Counted from the stretch's first letter, positions 22,021 through 33,004 are shown. The stretch: 33,098 nucleotides of DNA from Actinomortierella ambigua (GCA_016098155.1 JAAAJB010000397.1:1-33098), one strand, 5' to 3'. Notes: generated by a model not told the origin, from the letters alone. Program-made: numbers and translations.

Positions 22021-25000
22021 TCACATTTGCATTCTAATATTATCAGCAAACTTCCTGCCTGCTATTCTCGCCTTCTTATCCCAAGCGTCGGCTTGTTCTT
22101 CGTTTTTTTCAACGCCTTTGCCTTCACTATACATTTTACTGAGTTCATCCATCGCCTCCCATTTTCCCGACTCTGCTGCTTTGTGAAACCACTTGAATGC
22201 CTTTGAATTGTTCGCCTTAATTCGTGTACCTTCAAGGTAAGCCGTAGCCAGGTCGAACCGCGCCTGCTCATGACCTTGGTCAGCAAGAACTCGATACCAT
22301 CGAACATATTCGAAATCACGTCTCTTGGTACCATCATAGTCGCTGGCGAATAACATGTCGAAAGCCTTGCGTGCACCGGGGTAGCCTTGCTCCGAAGCCC
22401 TGTAAAACCACCACGCTGCTTCTTCAGCGTCTTGCTTGACGCCTTCGCCGCTCGCGTACAGGAGCCCGAGTTCAAACTGAGCCTTTATGCTTCCATGCTC
22501 GGCTGCTTCGTGTAACCAGTGGATGGCATCGGTATCGCTCTGAGCCACCCCGTGGCCATTTCGGTACATCCTTGAAAGACTGAACTGTGCCTCTGACTCG
22601 CCTTGCTCCGCGGCTTTACGGAACCAGGATGCGGCCTCAATATCGCTCTGAGTGACTTCATGGCCATCGGCAAACATGCGCCCAAGGCTATACTGCGCCT
22701 TTGCATGGCCTTGCTCGGCCGCTTTGTGATACCAGACAAATGCTTCCGAGTAGCTCGGTTCTAGTCCTCCTCGACCATCTTGAAGATATGATCCGATGGC
22801 GTACTGGGCATCGGCATTTCCGAGGTGCGCTGCCTTGAGATACCATGAGGCTGCTTCGGTGTCGCTTTGTGCAACTCCGAGGCCCTCGTCAAACATCCGT
22901 CCGACGCTATAGGTTGCTATGGGTTCCCCGTGGTCTGCGGCCCGGGAGTACCACATCATCGCGTCCTGATAGCTTTGCTTGACGCCCTGGCCCTTCTCCA
23001 GCATCTGACCAAGACAAACCTGTGCTTTTGGATGGTTATCCCTAGCCGCGAGATGAAACCACCAAGCAGCTTCATTGTCGCTCTTTTCAACGCCTTGGCC
23101 ATTCTGATACATCGTACCTAAGCAGTACTGGGACTCTGCATGGTTCCAGGTGGCAGCTTGATGGAGGTGGTCATATGCCTTCTTGTCATCCTGGGGTACG
23201 CCATCACCGGTCTTGTACACCATTCCTATCGAGTACAATGCATCCTTCTTCCCGCTGAATCCAGCCCTTTGCCACCACATAATGGCTGTCTCAGAGTTTT
23301 GTTCGACACCTCGGCCGTCCTTGAACATGGCGGCAATCTTCATCTGAGCGTCCGGGGACCCATTCTCGGCAGCCTGAAGAAACCACCGAGCGGCCTCGAC
23401 CTCGTTCTGTTCGACTCCTTCGCCGCGTTCGTACATGTTCGCGAGCGTCAACTGAGTCGCCCAATCGTTAGGATCGAGAGCGGCTACTTTGAGATACCAA
23501 GAAGCAGCCTCGGTAGGGTTCTTCTCGACATGGTTGCCATTCTCGTACGATTGTGCGAGCAAGTACGTGGCCTCGAGATGACCTTGATCCGCTGCCTTGC
23601 GGCACCAAGCAATGCCATCCGTGTCACTCTTCTCAGCGCCTCTCCCGTTGAGGAGCATGGTCCCAACCTCGTATTGGGCTGCTGTATGGTCATGTTTGGC
23701 GGCTTGGAGGTACCATGCAAAAGCTGCAGCGAATGGGTCATGCGACGGTTCGGTCGGGTCTTGGCTCCCAATCTTTCCAAGCTGAAACTGAGCTTCTGCG
23801 TCTCCGTGTCCGGCCGCTAGGCGGTACCACTTGATGGCTTCATGAATGCTCTGTTCTACGCCGGATCCTTCGTGAAACATCTTGGCCAGTCTCATCTGGG
23901 CCTTGATGTCGCCCTGGCCAGAGCTTTGCACCAAGGTGTCAAAGTCGGCTTCTCCTTCTTTCTCTGCAGCCACGGTTCGACTAGTACGCACAAGAGAATT
24001 GAGAGCCATCGTTGGACAGAGGAAGTTGGTGGTCGTTCGTTAATAAAAAAAAACAGTTACTCATGGAAACCAAATCGTTACACGGCCTCCCACCATTTAG
24101 CAATTTCCTCCACTCCCCCATCCTTTCACTTTCATTTTCTTGGAGGTGGGTGGATAAATACTGAAGAGCCTTACTTTGAATCCAAGGTGCAAGAAGTGCC
24201 AAAGCCTGTGAGAAAATCTCCATCCACATGGTCGGCAGACCCTTCCGACTGGCTCTTGCTATCGAGCAAGGTCACGTCCACGGCCTCGGGACGCTTCTTG
24301 GGATCTTGATCCCAACATTGTTCGATCAATGCGCGATAATCATCCGGGGTCTCATCTGGGATCTCCTCGCGCTCGCCGCTCTTGACATACGACATGACAA
24401 CGATATTGTCGAGCTGTTCACGATAGGGGCGACAGCAATTGGCGGCCATCTCCCACATGACCATGCCCAGAGCATAGACGTCGGACTTGGTCGTGTACTT
24501 TGGTCGCCGCAGGACCAAGAGCTCGGGCGCCATCCAGCGTAGGGTGCCCTGAGCGGAGCCTTCGGTCGCAGCCGCTGCCGAGGATCGGGACACGGTGGCC
24601 GTCTTGATCTCGGCCAGCCCAAAATCGGCGAGTTTCACCTCCCAGTGTTTGGAGAGAAGGACGTTGGCGCTCTTGAGGTCGCGGTGGAGGATGCGATGGT
24701 GATGCATGTATTCGAGACCACGGGCAATCTCATCTGCGAGCCGTCGCTTGGTCGACCAATCGTCCATGACGCTATCGCCACTCTCGATGGCGCTGGCCAG
24801 ACTGCCTCTTTCGGCAAGGTCCATGATGAGGTAGACCTGGTCGTCTTGCTCGTGTGTTTGGTAGAACTGGATGATGTGGCGATGTTGGAGTGTCTGAAGG
24901 ATGTTGATCTCCTTTTGGATGGCAGTGTGGGCTAGCTCGGACTGCGAAAGGTAGAAGGACTTTGCTGCGCAGAGGTTGCTCCCTAACCGGCATCGGTAGA

Positions 25001-25087
25001 CGGCACCGTAGGCGCCTTTGCCGATGAACTTGCCGAGCTTGAAATTGGTCTGATGTTGATCCTAGAGAGGGGAGTGTGAAGAGAGAA

Positions 25088-25118
<31 letters not shown>

Positions 25119-25222
25119 AGACTTTAGAACGAGAGAAAGAAAGTGAAGGCACGTTTTTTACTCCTGATGGTGAAGAGAACGGTCAGTCTGGGTCTTCGGC
25201 GTGGTCCTCTATACTTTACCAT
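22021..25222 (-). CDS. TKL-like protein kinase fused to Sel1 repeats (gene 1)
   Basis: Three coding exons: 25220-25222 (only the ATG), 24175-25061 and 22021-23980, giving 949 residues. The kinase domain (~residues 8-265) has IGKGAYGAVY, the lysine in CAAKSF, QHRHIIQFYQTH, VYLIMDLAERGSL, the catalytic ILHRDLKSANVLL, VKLADFGLAE, GTLRWMAPELL, SDVYALGMVMWEM and the closing QCWDQDPKKRPEA, so all catalytic residues are present. The rest is ~16-17 Sel1 repeats of ~36 residues (A..WY.KAA..G...AQ..LG.M...G.GV.QS), which form a TPR-like solenoid for protein binding. The exons join as AA|T (phase 2), bypassing the in-frame TAA formed by the GTAAGG donor. Without this join the kinase and Sel1 parts would look like two genes. 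Such fusions are expanded in Mucoromycota and animal-like adaptors; the substrate is unknown. Confidence 0.87.
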
Positions 25223-25908
25223 GATTTGTGGACAAAAAAAAGAGAGGTTGTTTGATGATCTCGTGAGATGGAATCTTGATGAAATGAAATGACGAGTTAA
25301 ATGAGGAATCAAGATGAGCGTGGGTGTGTTTTTGTGAAAGTAAGTACGAAAAAAAAAAACAATCCTCCCCAATGCTATACTATGCATGTCACACCATGGG
25401 TCATTACACAAGGCTTCCCTCTTTTCTGATATGACAGTGCAATAGAAGGGGCAAGAAGGATCATGGCCTGACGCTCGAAGGCATTGTATGGGGAAGCCTC
25501 CTCAAGACGGTAATGTCTTCACGCTTCACAGCCAACAATGTCGCCTCACAGTTTTTTTTTACACATGGTTTGTTGCTTGCATGCTACTTGAACCAAAATT
25601 CACATCGTGCTCCCAGCATCTTTTGTAATCGTAGCCATCCTCAATTTTTGGAGTTGAGTCAGCTTCCCGTGGCGAAGCTTACTTTTCCTACATCCTCCAG
25701 CCAAGTTCCCGGTATGGGCCACCTTGCTCGGCGGAGACTAGTCGGAAGAGGCCTTGACTTACCGCATAGCATGCTCTATAGTGATATGCTCTGTGGGATC
25801 CTTCTCCCCCCCCCCAAAAAAAAAGCAGACGCGTGCATCAAAGTAGAGGATAGTCGATCGTTGGTTGCCAACTATGATATTTGCAGATCAAGGCTACAGA
25901 AGTCGCAG
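25223..25908. other. Intergenic upstream of kinase-Sel1 gene 1
   Basis: It contains the promoter and 5' leader of kinase-Sel1 gene 1 (- strand) with an A-run at about 25349-25359. A 174-codon + strand ORF at 25513 overlaps the secreted-peptide gene antisense and has no motif. No RNA gene seen. Confidence 0.45.
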
Positions 25909-26094
25909 CTAGTAGCATTGCGGGTAAATAGATCTTGTGCGGCAGTTTCTGGCGAGCTCCCTCATGTTACAAGAATAACAATGAGTGTACACGCCACCGC
26001 AATAACAGGCCAAGAATTTCGCCTCGCTGGACACTAAAAGCAAGGAAACAACTAGGGCGAGTGTGGCGATGAAATAATTGGCAACGCGAGTCAT
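25909..26094 (-). CDS. Small secreted cysteine-rich protein
   Basis: A 61-residue ORF starting at the ATG at 26094; an upstream in-frame ATG at 26157 would put charged residues before the signal peptide and is rejected. Residues 1-24 are a clear signal peptide (NYFIATLALVVSLLLVSSEA). The mature ~37 residues carry six cysteines at 30, 32, 39, 42, 51 and 60, spaced CxC-x6-CxxC-x8-C-x8-C, enough for three disulfides. I recognise no family. It has the profile of a fungal small secreted protein, for which roles in interaction with hosts or microbes, or in signalling, are possible. The gene sits between kinase-Sel1 gene 1 and a decayed copy of that family. No intron is needed. Confidence 0.65.
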   Translation of the reverse strand: MTRVANYFIATLALVVSLLLVSSEAKFLACYCGGVYTHCYSCNMRELARNCRTRSIYPQCY

Positions 26095-26409
26095 CTTTTT
26101 TGGGGTAGGGTGGGGTAGATAACGTTGGCAGAGTTGGACGTGTCTCTCGCGACGCAATGGGAAGTGAGCTGAGGAAGTTGGTTGGAGGGGGGAAATGGGA
26201 GCGGCTTTTTTGAAGCTTTAAGTATGTTAGGCCTCTCATCTTGCTCATACCGATAGTCGATGGGCAGATGTGTGCTTACTGACAATCTTAAGCAGTTAGT
26301 GGTCTCGATTCATGTTTGCGATGCAACAAAAGGGCTGGTCACGTCGGTTCACTCGAGGGTACCATTAGTCCCCTCATCCGAGGGTTATCCACTGATGATT
26401 TACTGCAAG

Positions 26410-27040
26410 TAGTGAGGGGTAAACAAAAGCTCGAACCACCATATGACAGCACTAAAATGCCTCCACCGTTCACTCCCATCGAGGTACATGGGGCCAATCT
26501 GATTTCAGGCTGTTGCAGACGAATTTTGTATTTCGTTGGTGTTTTTTACCTCATGGAGTTGTGGTCATTGCCACCTTTTGCCGTCTTCTAGGGTTGATAG
26601 AAAGTATATAGGCTACTTTTCGAGGGCTCCAGGGGGTACACTAGTCTTGAACGGTGCTATCATATCCTGAAATGTCCTCTCTAGTCTAACCATTATTCTT
26701 TACGACTTTTCACGCACTCCTATTGTTTTTCTGACAGATTGTGCCCCCTTCCCTACTGGTAGCGGGAGTGCACGATAGAATGTTTCCTGTGGATCTTGAT
26801 CACAATATCGTTCAACCAAAGCCGCGAAAGCCGTCTGTGGATCTCATCAGGTGGTTCTCGCGTTCATTGTTCTCGACCCATTTCATGAAGAGAAACGGGG
26901 CTGGCCTTGCCAAGGATAAAGGTCAGTTATCCGTTGTCCTCTCCCTCCCCCTGACGATATCTGGAGCATACACGTCAGCCATACTTCGTCGTTTCGATAT
27001 CAGGCGCTCTGGAGCCACCTTAATGATCATGCGACAGCCT
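26410..27040 (-). pseudogene. Decayed kinase-Sel1 gene copy
   Basis: Reading the - strand from about 27030, one frame gives MIIKVAPERLISKRRSMADVY, matching the kinase APE helix and 'SDVYALGMV' of the intact genes. After a frame change, about 26785-26835 reads TAFAALVERYCDQDPQE, matching 'DYRALIEQCWDQDPKKRPEA'. Further downstream, about 26428-26500, comes IGPMYLDGSERW then FSAVIWWFEL, a decayed Sel1 unit (compare MYxxGxGV..S..AxxWW). The order kinase then Sel1 is the same as in the flanking intact genes. Frameshifts and stops are numerous and the N-lobe is missing, so it cannot be functional. Confidence 0.7.
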
Positions 27041-27259
27041 TTCCTCTCACCAGCCCTAGAGAATTGACAAGCTTGATATCCCTTCGTGCACAGAGCAGCA
27101 TGTGTTTGACAAGTGCAATCAGCAGACTCTACTCTCTCTCTCTCTCTCTCTACAGTCGAGGTCATGGCAGCAGCAATAGTTGGGGGAAGAGTGGTCTCTT
27201 GAGGGGAGTTGATTTCTGTTCCTTGATCATCCCTCTCCTAGTAAATACGAGATAGTTCT

Positions 27260-29237
27260 TCATTCAGTTTCTTCGTGGAGTATATCATAGCTACTGTTGA
27301 CTTGCGCAATCAATGGCTCCACTTCCTTCTCCAGCTCTTTGATGCCTCGGCCCTCATTATACATCTGTCGGAGGTTATATTTGGATACTACATTTCCTTG
27401 CTTAGCAGCCTTGTAAAACCACTTGAACGCCTTGTGGTCATTCGCCTTGACCCTGATGCCTTCCAGGTACGCCTTGGCGAGACAGACTTGCGCATTGGGA
27501 AGGCCCTGTTCGGCAAGAGTGCGTTGCTGCTGGATGTATTCGAAATCCTCGCCATTGGTGCCCCCATAATCTCTAGCAAACAGCTCATCATAGGTCGTGG
27601 TGGCTTCTGGATGGCCTTGATCGGATGCCCTGGAGAACCACCACATAGCCTCGTCCATGTCCTGCTCCGCAACGCCCCGGCCATCCAGATACATGGAGCC
27701 GAGAGCAAACTGGGCCTCCATGCTCTCGTTCTCGGCTGCCCTGTGAAACCAATGGACGGCTTCAATGTCGCTTTGAGCGACCCCTCGGCCTTCGCGGCAC
27801 ATTTCGGCGAGTCTGAGCTGGGCCTCTGGGTCGCCCTGTTCTGCTGCCTGGCGGAACCAATAGGCGGCCTCGGCTTCGTCCTGTGGAATCGAGTCACCAT
27901 CGGCGTACATGCGCCCAAGGGTCAACAATGCCTTGGCATGGCCGTTTTCGGCGGCCTTGCGATACCAGGCCACGGCGTCCGTGTAGCTCTGATCAAGGCC
28001 TCGACCCATGTAGGACTTTTCGCCAAGAGCAAACTGGGCATCGGGATCGCCAGCATCGGCAGCCTTGCGATACCAGTCTGTGGCCTCGGTATCGCTCTGT
28101 GGGACGCCCCGACCGGTCTCGTGCATCCTTCCGATGCGGTAGACGGCCCTCACGTTCTTGTTTTGGACGGCCTTGCGGTACCATGTCATGGCTTCCCGGT
28201 AGCTCTGCTTGACGTCCTGGCCAATCTCGGCCGTCCGGCCAAGCGAGAGCTGTGCTTCCGCGTGGTTGAATTTGGCGGCTCGACGGAGCCAGGTTGAGGC
28301 CTGGGTGCCACTCTTTTCGACGCCTTGGCCGTTTTGGTACATGGTTCCTAACCAGTACTGGGCATCGGTGTTGTTGGTGGCCGCCTGGAGTAGATAACGA
28401 GCAGCCTCCTTGTCGTTCTGGGAAACACCGTCCCCAGTCTTGTGCATCATGCCGAGAAGGTACAATGCATCGACCGAGCCACCTGATGCTGCCTTTTTCC
28501 ACCACGTGATCGCGGCCTGCACACTCTGTTCGACGCCTCGGCCTTCCTTGCACATAGTGCCGACTTTGAACTGTGCTTCCGATGAACCGTTGTCAGCCGC
28601 CTCGAGGTACCAGCGCGCCGCTGCTTCGTCGCTCTGTTCGACTCCCTGACCACAGTCGTACATTTTCGCCAGCGCCAACCGGGCCACGCACTCGGCACTG
28701 TCTAGCTCGGCCACCTTGTGGTACCAAGAGGCGGCCTCGGCAGAGTTTTGGTCGACGTAGCTACCATCCTCATACGACTGGGCCAAGAACAGGATGGCCT
28801 CCAGACGGCCTTGATCGGCGGCCCTGTGGCACCATCGGATGCCGTCGGCCACGTTCCGTTCGACACCGACGATGCCTCGAAGGTACATGAGCCCGACCTC
28901 GTACTGGGCGGCGGCGTGGTTGCGTTCTGCCGATCGGAGGAACCATGCAAAGGCTTCGTCAACCCGGCCTTGGGGAGCTTCCGGGTAGCCCTGTCTCTCC
29001 ATCTTGCCAAGTTGGAACTGGGCCTCGGCGTCTCCTTCTCCGTTGTTGGCGGCCATGAGGTACCACCGGAAGGCATCGGATGGGCTTTGCTCGACCCCGG
29101 CGCCGCCGTCCTGGTACATCTTTGCCAATCGCATCTGGGCCTTGACTTCGCCCTGTTCTGCTCTTTTCATTAAAGTGTCGAAAGTGGCCTCCTGTGTCAC
29201 GGTCATTGATGGTCTTTTACAACACAGCAACAACAGC

Positions 29238-29272
<35 letters not shown>

Positions 29273-30350
29273 GTCAGCCCCCTATTTTTTTTTGAAGACG
29301 AGGAACGTAAAAAAAAAGCACAGACAGCGACGTACCTCGATCCCAAGGCACAAGAGGAGGCGAGGCCCGAGAGAAAAGGCGCGTCCTGGTCCACCTCATT
29401 CATGGTGTTCTCACTGCTGCCGTCGATGAGAATCACATCTTTAGCCTCCGGACGCAACGTGAAATCTCCGTCCCAGCATTTTTTTACCCAATCTTGATAG
29501 TCGTCGGGCGTGTCGTTTGGAAGCACCTCGCGTTCACCCCGGATGACCTCCCCCACGATGAATGAGTTGTCGGTATGGCTACGATAGGGGCAGGTGCACT
29601 GGGCAGCGATCTCCCACATGACCATGCCCAGCGCATAGATGTCGGATTTGTTGGTATATCTTGGATTGGCTAGATTCAAGATCTCAGGGGCCATCCAGCG
29701 CAAAGTCCCCGGGGCAGCCGCCGGGGATCCTTCGGTGGCTGTGAGGGCCGAGGTTTTGGAGATGGTGGCCGTCTTGACCTCGGCCAACCCAAAATCGGCG
29801 AGTTTGACCTCCCAGTGTTTGGTGAGGAGGACGTTGGCGCTCTTTAGATCGCGGTGGAGGATGTGGTGGAGATGTATGTGCTCGAGGCCACGTGCAATCT
29901 CGTTGGCGAGCCGTCGTTTGGTCGTCCAGTCGCTCAGCTCGGGCCGACGGCTGTCGATGGCCCTGGCCAGACTGCCAAGTTCAGCAAGGTCCATGATGAG
30001 GTAGACCCTGTCGTTGTGCTCGTATGTTTGATAGAACTGGATGATGTGGCGATGTTGGAGCTTTTTGAGGATCGTGACTTCTGTTTGGATAGTGGTGTGC
30101 GCGAGCTCGGACTGAGAGAGGTGGAAACACTTGGCCGCACAGGGGTCGTTGCCCATCCAACAGTGGTAGACAGTGCCATAGGCACCTTTCCCGATAGAGC
30201 TGCCGAGTTTGAAGGGACGTTGCTGGTTTTAGAAGGAGAGTCAAGGGAGAGTAAAAGTGTTAGGGAGGGGGGATGTTCGAGAGAAGGAAAGTGGGGGAGG
30301 GGGGTGAAATTGTCTTGGAGTACGTGCTCGAGATTTTTTTTTCTCACCAT
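27260..30350 (-). CDS. TKL-like protein kinase fused to Sel1 repeats (gene 2)
   Basis: Three coding exons: 30348-30350 (only the ATG), 29336-30222 and 27260-29213, giving 947 residues. The kinase has IGKGAYGTVY, CAAKCF, QHRHIIQFYQTYE, VYLIMDLAELGSL, ILHRDLKSANVLL, VKLADFGLAE, GTLRWMAPEIL, SDIYALGMVMWEIAA and KKCWDGDFTLRPEA, all catalytic residues present. After AG|A (phase 2) follow ~16-17 Sel1 repeats, nearly colinear with gene 1, ending in a Glu-rich tail. The kinase exon has exactly the same length (887 nt) as in gene 1 and the ATG-only exon is also shared, so the two are duplicates. Intron 2 contains a ~28-base A-run on the + strand. A 340-codon ORF on the opposite strand is a shadow of the repeats. 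Confidence 0.87.
29247..29271. repeat. Poly-A/T homopolymer in intron 2 of kinase-Sel1 gene 2
   Basis: About 25-28 A in a row on the + strand, read as a T-run close to the 3' splice site on the coding strand, where it would serve as an extreme polypyrimidine tract. The length may be unstable in assemblies. Confidence 0.85.
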
Positions 30351-30846
30351 GGTGAGGCACACGAGAGAAAGTCTTTGAGGGAGCAAGACTTTGGCAGATG
30401 GATTTGCGTGATGAATGCAGATGAATGAGATGAAGAACGACGTTGATTCAGGATGTGTGCTTGGTTCAGTTGTTCATGTCGATTAGAGGAAAAAAAAAGC
30501 AGGGAAAGGTAAAAGTGAGCAAAGTCTGTAATGCGTGGCAAGAGATCGTTGCTATTGTTGTTGGAGAGTCAGGGCGATCGTGTGACACACTATCGAGGCA
30601 GGGAGATGGTGCGATGGGGAGTAGGGGAAAGCGCAGGGTTCCCCTCGCAAAGGACAGGGTGGCCAATGCCAATGCCCAATGCCAATGCCGATACCAGCAG
30701 CACGGTAAGACACGAGGAGAGATACCCCAGTTCCACAGCTCAAACTCACCCGTTCCAGGTTGATATTGGTGGCAAAACCATTTAAAAGTAAGTTGGTTTC
30801 GCTTTGGCCTCCAAAACCCTTTTTTTCCCTCCATACACATTTTCTC
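30351..30846. promoter_or_regulatory. Divergent promoter of kinase-Sel1 gene 2 and spartin-like gene
   Basis: This 496-base spacer separates the start codons of two divergently transcribed genes. It contains no convincing ORF. Its most striking part is a CCAAT cluster at 30663-30686. Confidence 0.55.
30663..30686 (+). promoter_or_regulatory. Cluster of four CCAAT boxes
   Basis: CCAAT occurs at 30663, 30669, 30676 and 30682, spaced 6-7 bases in a CCAATG tandem. CCAAT is the core bound by the HAP/NF-Y complex. The cluster lies ~160-185 bases upstream of the spartin-like start, a common distance, and ~315 bases from the kinase gene. A mere microsatellite is the alternative; NF-Y sites closer than about one helical turn are not expected to be filled together. 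Confidence 0.45.
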
Positions 30847-32980
30847 ATGGCCGACAAACACACTGCATCCACTGACGACGACAGGCAGCCGCTTGTACAG
30901 GTTGTGCTCCAGATCCCAGAGGCGACCATCCACCAGCTGACCAACGACAACACCAAAAAGCTCATTGGCACAGGCGACTTGCGAGTCTACTCTTCGGTGT
31001 TATCACAACCCGTCCACGCCGCTGGCGAGGAGGAAAGCGGCGGCAATGGCGGTGCTGGTAACTCGAATCGTTCTGCATCGTCGTCACCTACGCCATCCGC
31101 GTCAACGGGGTCAGCCGCATCCATGTCCTCAATGTCATCACGCCCTGCTCCGCTGACCACGTTTATGACGCTCGAGACATCCGACAACGGCTCGCCAAGA
31201 AAGTCGCTGATCACACACCCTCTCCTGCCGCGCTCGACTGTGCAAAAGATTAGCGACCGAGCGTGGCTCTTTCCAGTGCCAGGCAGCGGCTCGATCGAGC
31301 TGACATTGTCCAAGTAAGTAAACACTTGCATACATTTCTTCACATACGCAATATTGGTTTTTTGAGGGTCACAATGACGGCATTTTATGGTACCAAACGT
31401 AAATGGCTGTTCAACAGAGGAGAAAGTCCTGACGCACCTGCTCGTAAACCACCTCCTCCCCCCCCCCCCAAAAAAAAATAGAAGGACTTCACACCAAGAC
31501 ATTGCTTCATTGGAAAACCTATTGGTAGACAGGATCGTGTACTCGAACCAACACGATCTCCGCAACTCATTGGCCCTTGTGGACGATGCAGGCCAAATCG
31601 TTGGTGTGCTGGACACAGACAGTGCCGAGATTGTCGACGAAGACGATGCCGTGTCCTTGTCCGAAAACAAAAAGACACCCGTGGTCGTCGAAGAAGCAGC
31701 TGATGACGGGACGGTATGGAGAGTTTTTTTTTCTTTGTCCTTGTGTATTCGCGCGGGTAACTCCAAAGGAGGAGGAATGTAAAGTTTTAACATGGTTACA
31801 CATCACCCCCCCCTCTCTTTTCTTGTTGTCTAGAATCGCATCAAGCTCAAGGTGTCCTTGCCTACTTCAGAAGACATGTCTCATTGGCTCACCACAGCAT
31901 CGCAGTACTTGGGCGAGGGAATGATCAAGGGTGCTACTTTTGTTGCTGGGGGCATAGAATCGTAGGTGGACACCCTTTTTTTTCTCCCCACCTCCCTTCC
32001 CCCAACCAAAAAATATTAGATAAGCTTTGAGTGAGCTTGTAGAGGCTTACGTTGTTTCTTGGTCTCTCTCTCTTCTCAACAGAACACACGGGTATTTGAA
32101 CACCAAGATTCCAGAGACGTCCAAACCTCTCAAAATCTCGCCTTTCATCAGGAAGAGGATCCGCAACCTGACCTCGGTCTCCCGAAAGACCTATTCCCTC
32201 ACAGGCCGGGTCAAGCAAGCTGTCGTCAACCGGGCCGTTGGCATGGCCGTAAGCGGCATCCAATCCTGGTCAAAGTCCTCCTCCTCCCCTCCTTCTTCCT
32301 CTTCAGCCGACGGCGGCGAGGACGGACAAGCGGGCGGCTCCTATTCGAGCTGGCAACAACTCGCCAACGCCTTGCTCATCTCGGCAGGGATCTTGATCGA
32401 GTCGGCCGAGACCTCGTTCGGCCTCGTCGCGACCCCTGCGGCGATCGCGGCCCAGGATCTGACGGGCAAGTACCTTGGACCGGAGGCAAAGGACGTGATG
32501 ACGGAGGCCCTGACCGGTGTGGGCCAGTTGACGTTGGTGTACTTTGATGGGTTTGGCATCTCTAGACGAGCGTTGCTCAAGACGGGCCGCGTCGCTGCCC
32601 TGCAGTCGGCGAGAGAGATTCGCGAGAGGAAGAATGGTCAGTTGCAGTATGTGCAGCAAAAGGAGGATGAACAGGAGGAAGAGGAGGAGCGGCAAAAGCA
32701 GGCCGAGGAAAAGGACAAGAAACAGGGCGAGTCAACCCTCGCGAGCGGTGTTCGACAGGTCAAGGAGCTGATCTTCCGTTACTTTGGCCATGCCGACAAA
32801 GGTGGTGACGGCGGCGGTGCTAGCAGCACATCGTCCGAAGACGAGGCTCTGTTGGGAAAGGGAGCGTCTACCAGCCAGAAGCATGGTCTTGATCGCTCTG
32901 GCGCTGCCGGTGCCGAGGCCTCGAGCGTTTCTTCGTCTTCGTCTTCTACCTCTCCAAAGACGAAGAAAGCCCATATGTAA
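30847..32980 (+). CDS. Spartin-like senescence-domain protein
   Basis: Four exons in phase: 30847-31313, 31482-31713, 31834-31961 and 32083-32980, giving 574 residues. The N-terminal third is a beta-rich region (PLVQVVLQIPEATIHQL, DRAWLFPVPGSGSIELTLSK) broken by a Ser/Ala/Gly-rich insert. Residues ~250-470 fit the senescence domain of plant senescence/dehydration proteins and of spartin: WLTTASQYLGEGMIKGATFV, THGYLNTKIPET, KISPFIRKRIRNLTSVS, a Ser-rich loop, and then SSWQQLANALLISAGILIES with AIAAQDLTGKYLGPEAKDVM. A Glu/Gln/Lys coiled coil and a Ser-rich tail finish it. Spartin-type proteins associate with lipid droplets and mitochondria or endosomes; that role is inferred from the family. 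No transmembrane segment is obvious. Intron 1 ends after a C-run and an A-run. Confidence 0.88.
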
Positions 32981-32998
32981 AAAAAAAAACTAGTTTTC

Positions 32999-33004
32999 AA
33001 TAAA
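32999..33004 (+). terminator. AATAAA polyadenylation signal
   Basis: AATAAA lies 19 bases after the stop codon of the spartin-like gene, in an A/T-rich context, and would give a very short 3' UTR. Confidence 0.45.

Noticed and set aside
25513..26037. 174-codon + strand ORF
   Set aside because: It has no motif and overlaps antisense the better supported signal-peptide gene.
27275..28297. 340-codon + strand ORF
   Set aside because: It lies fully antisense to the Sel1-repeat exon. The repeat codon pattern keeps the opposite frame open; the Leu/Gly/Ala-rich translation has no family signature.
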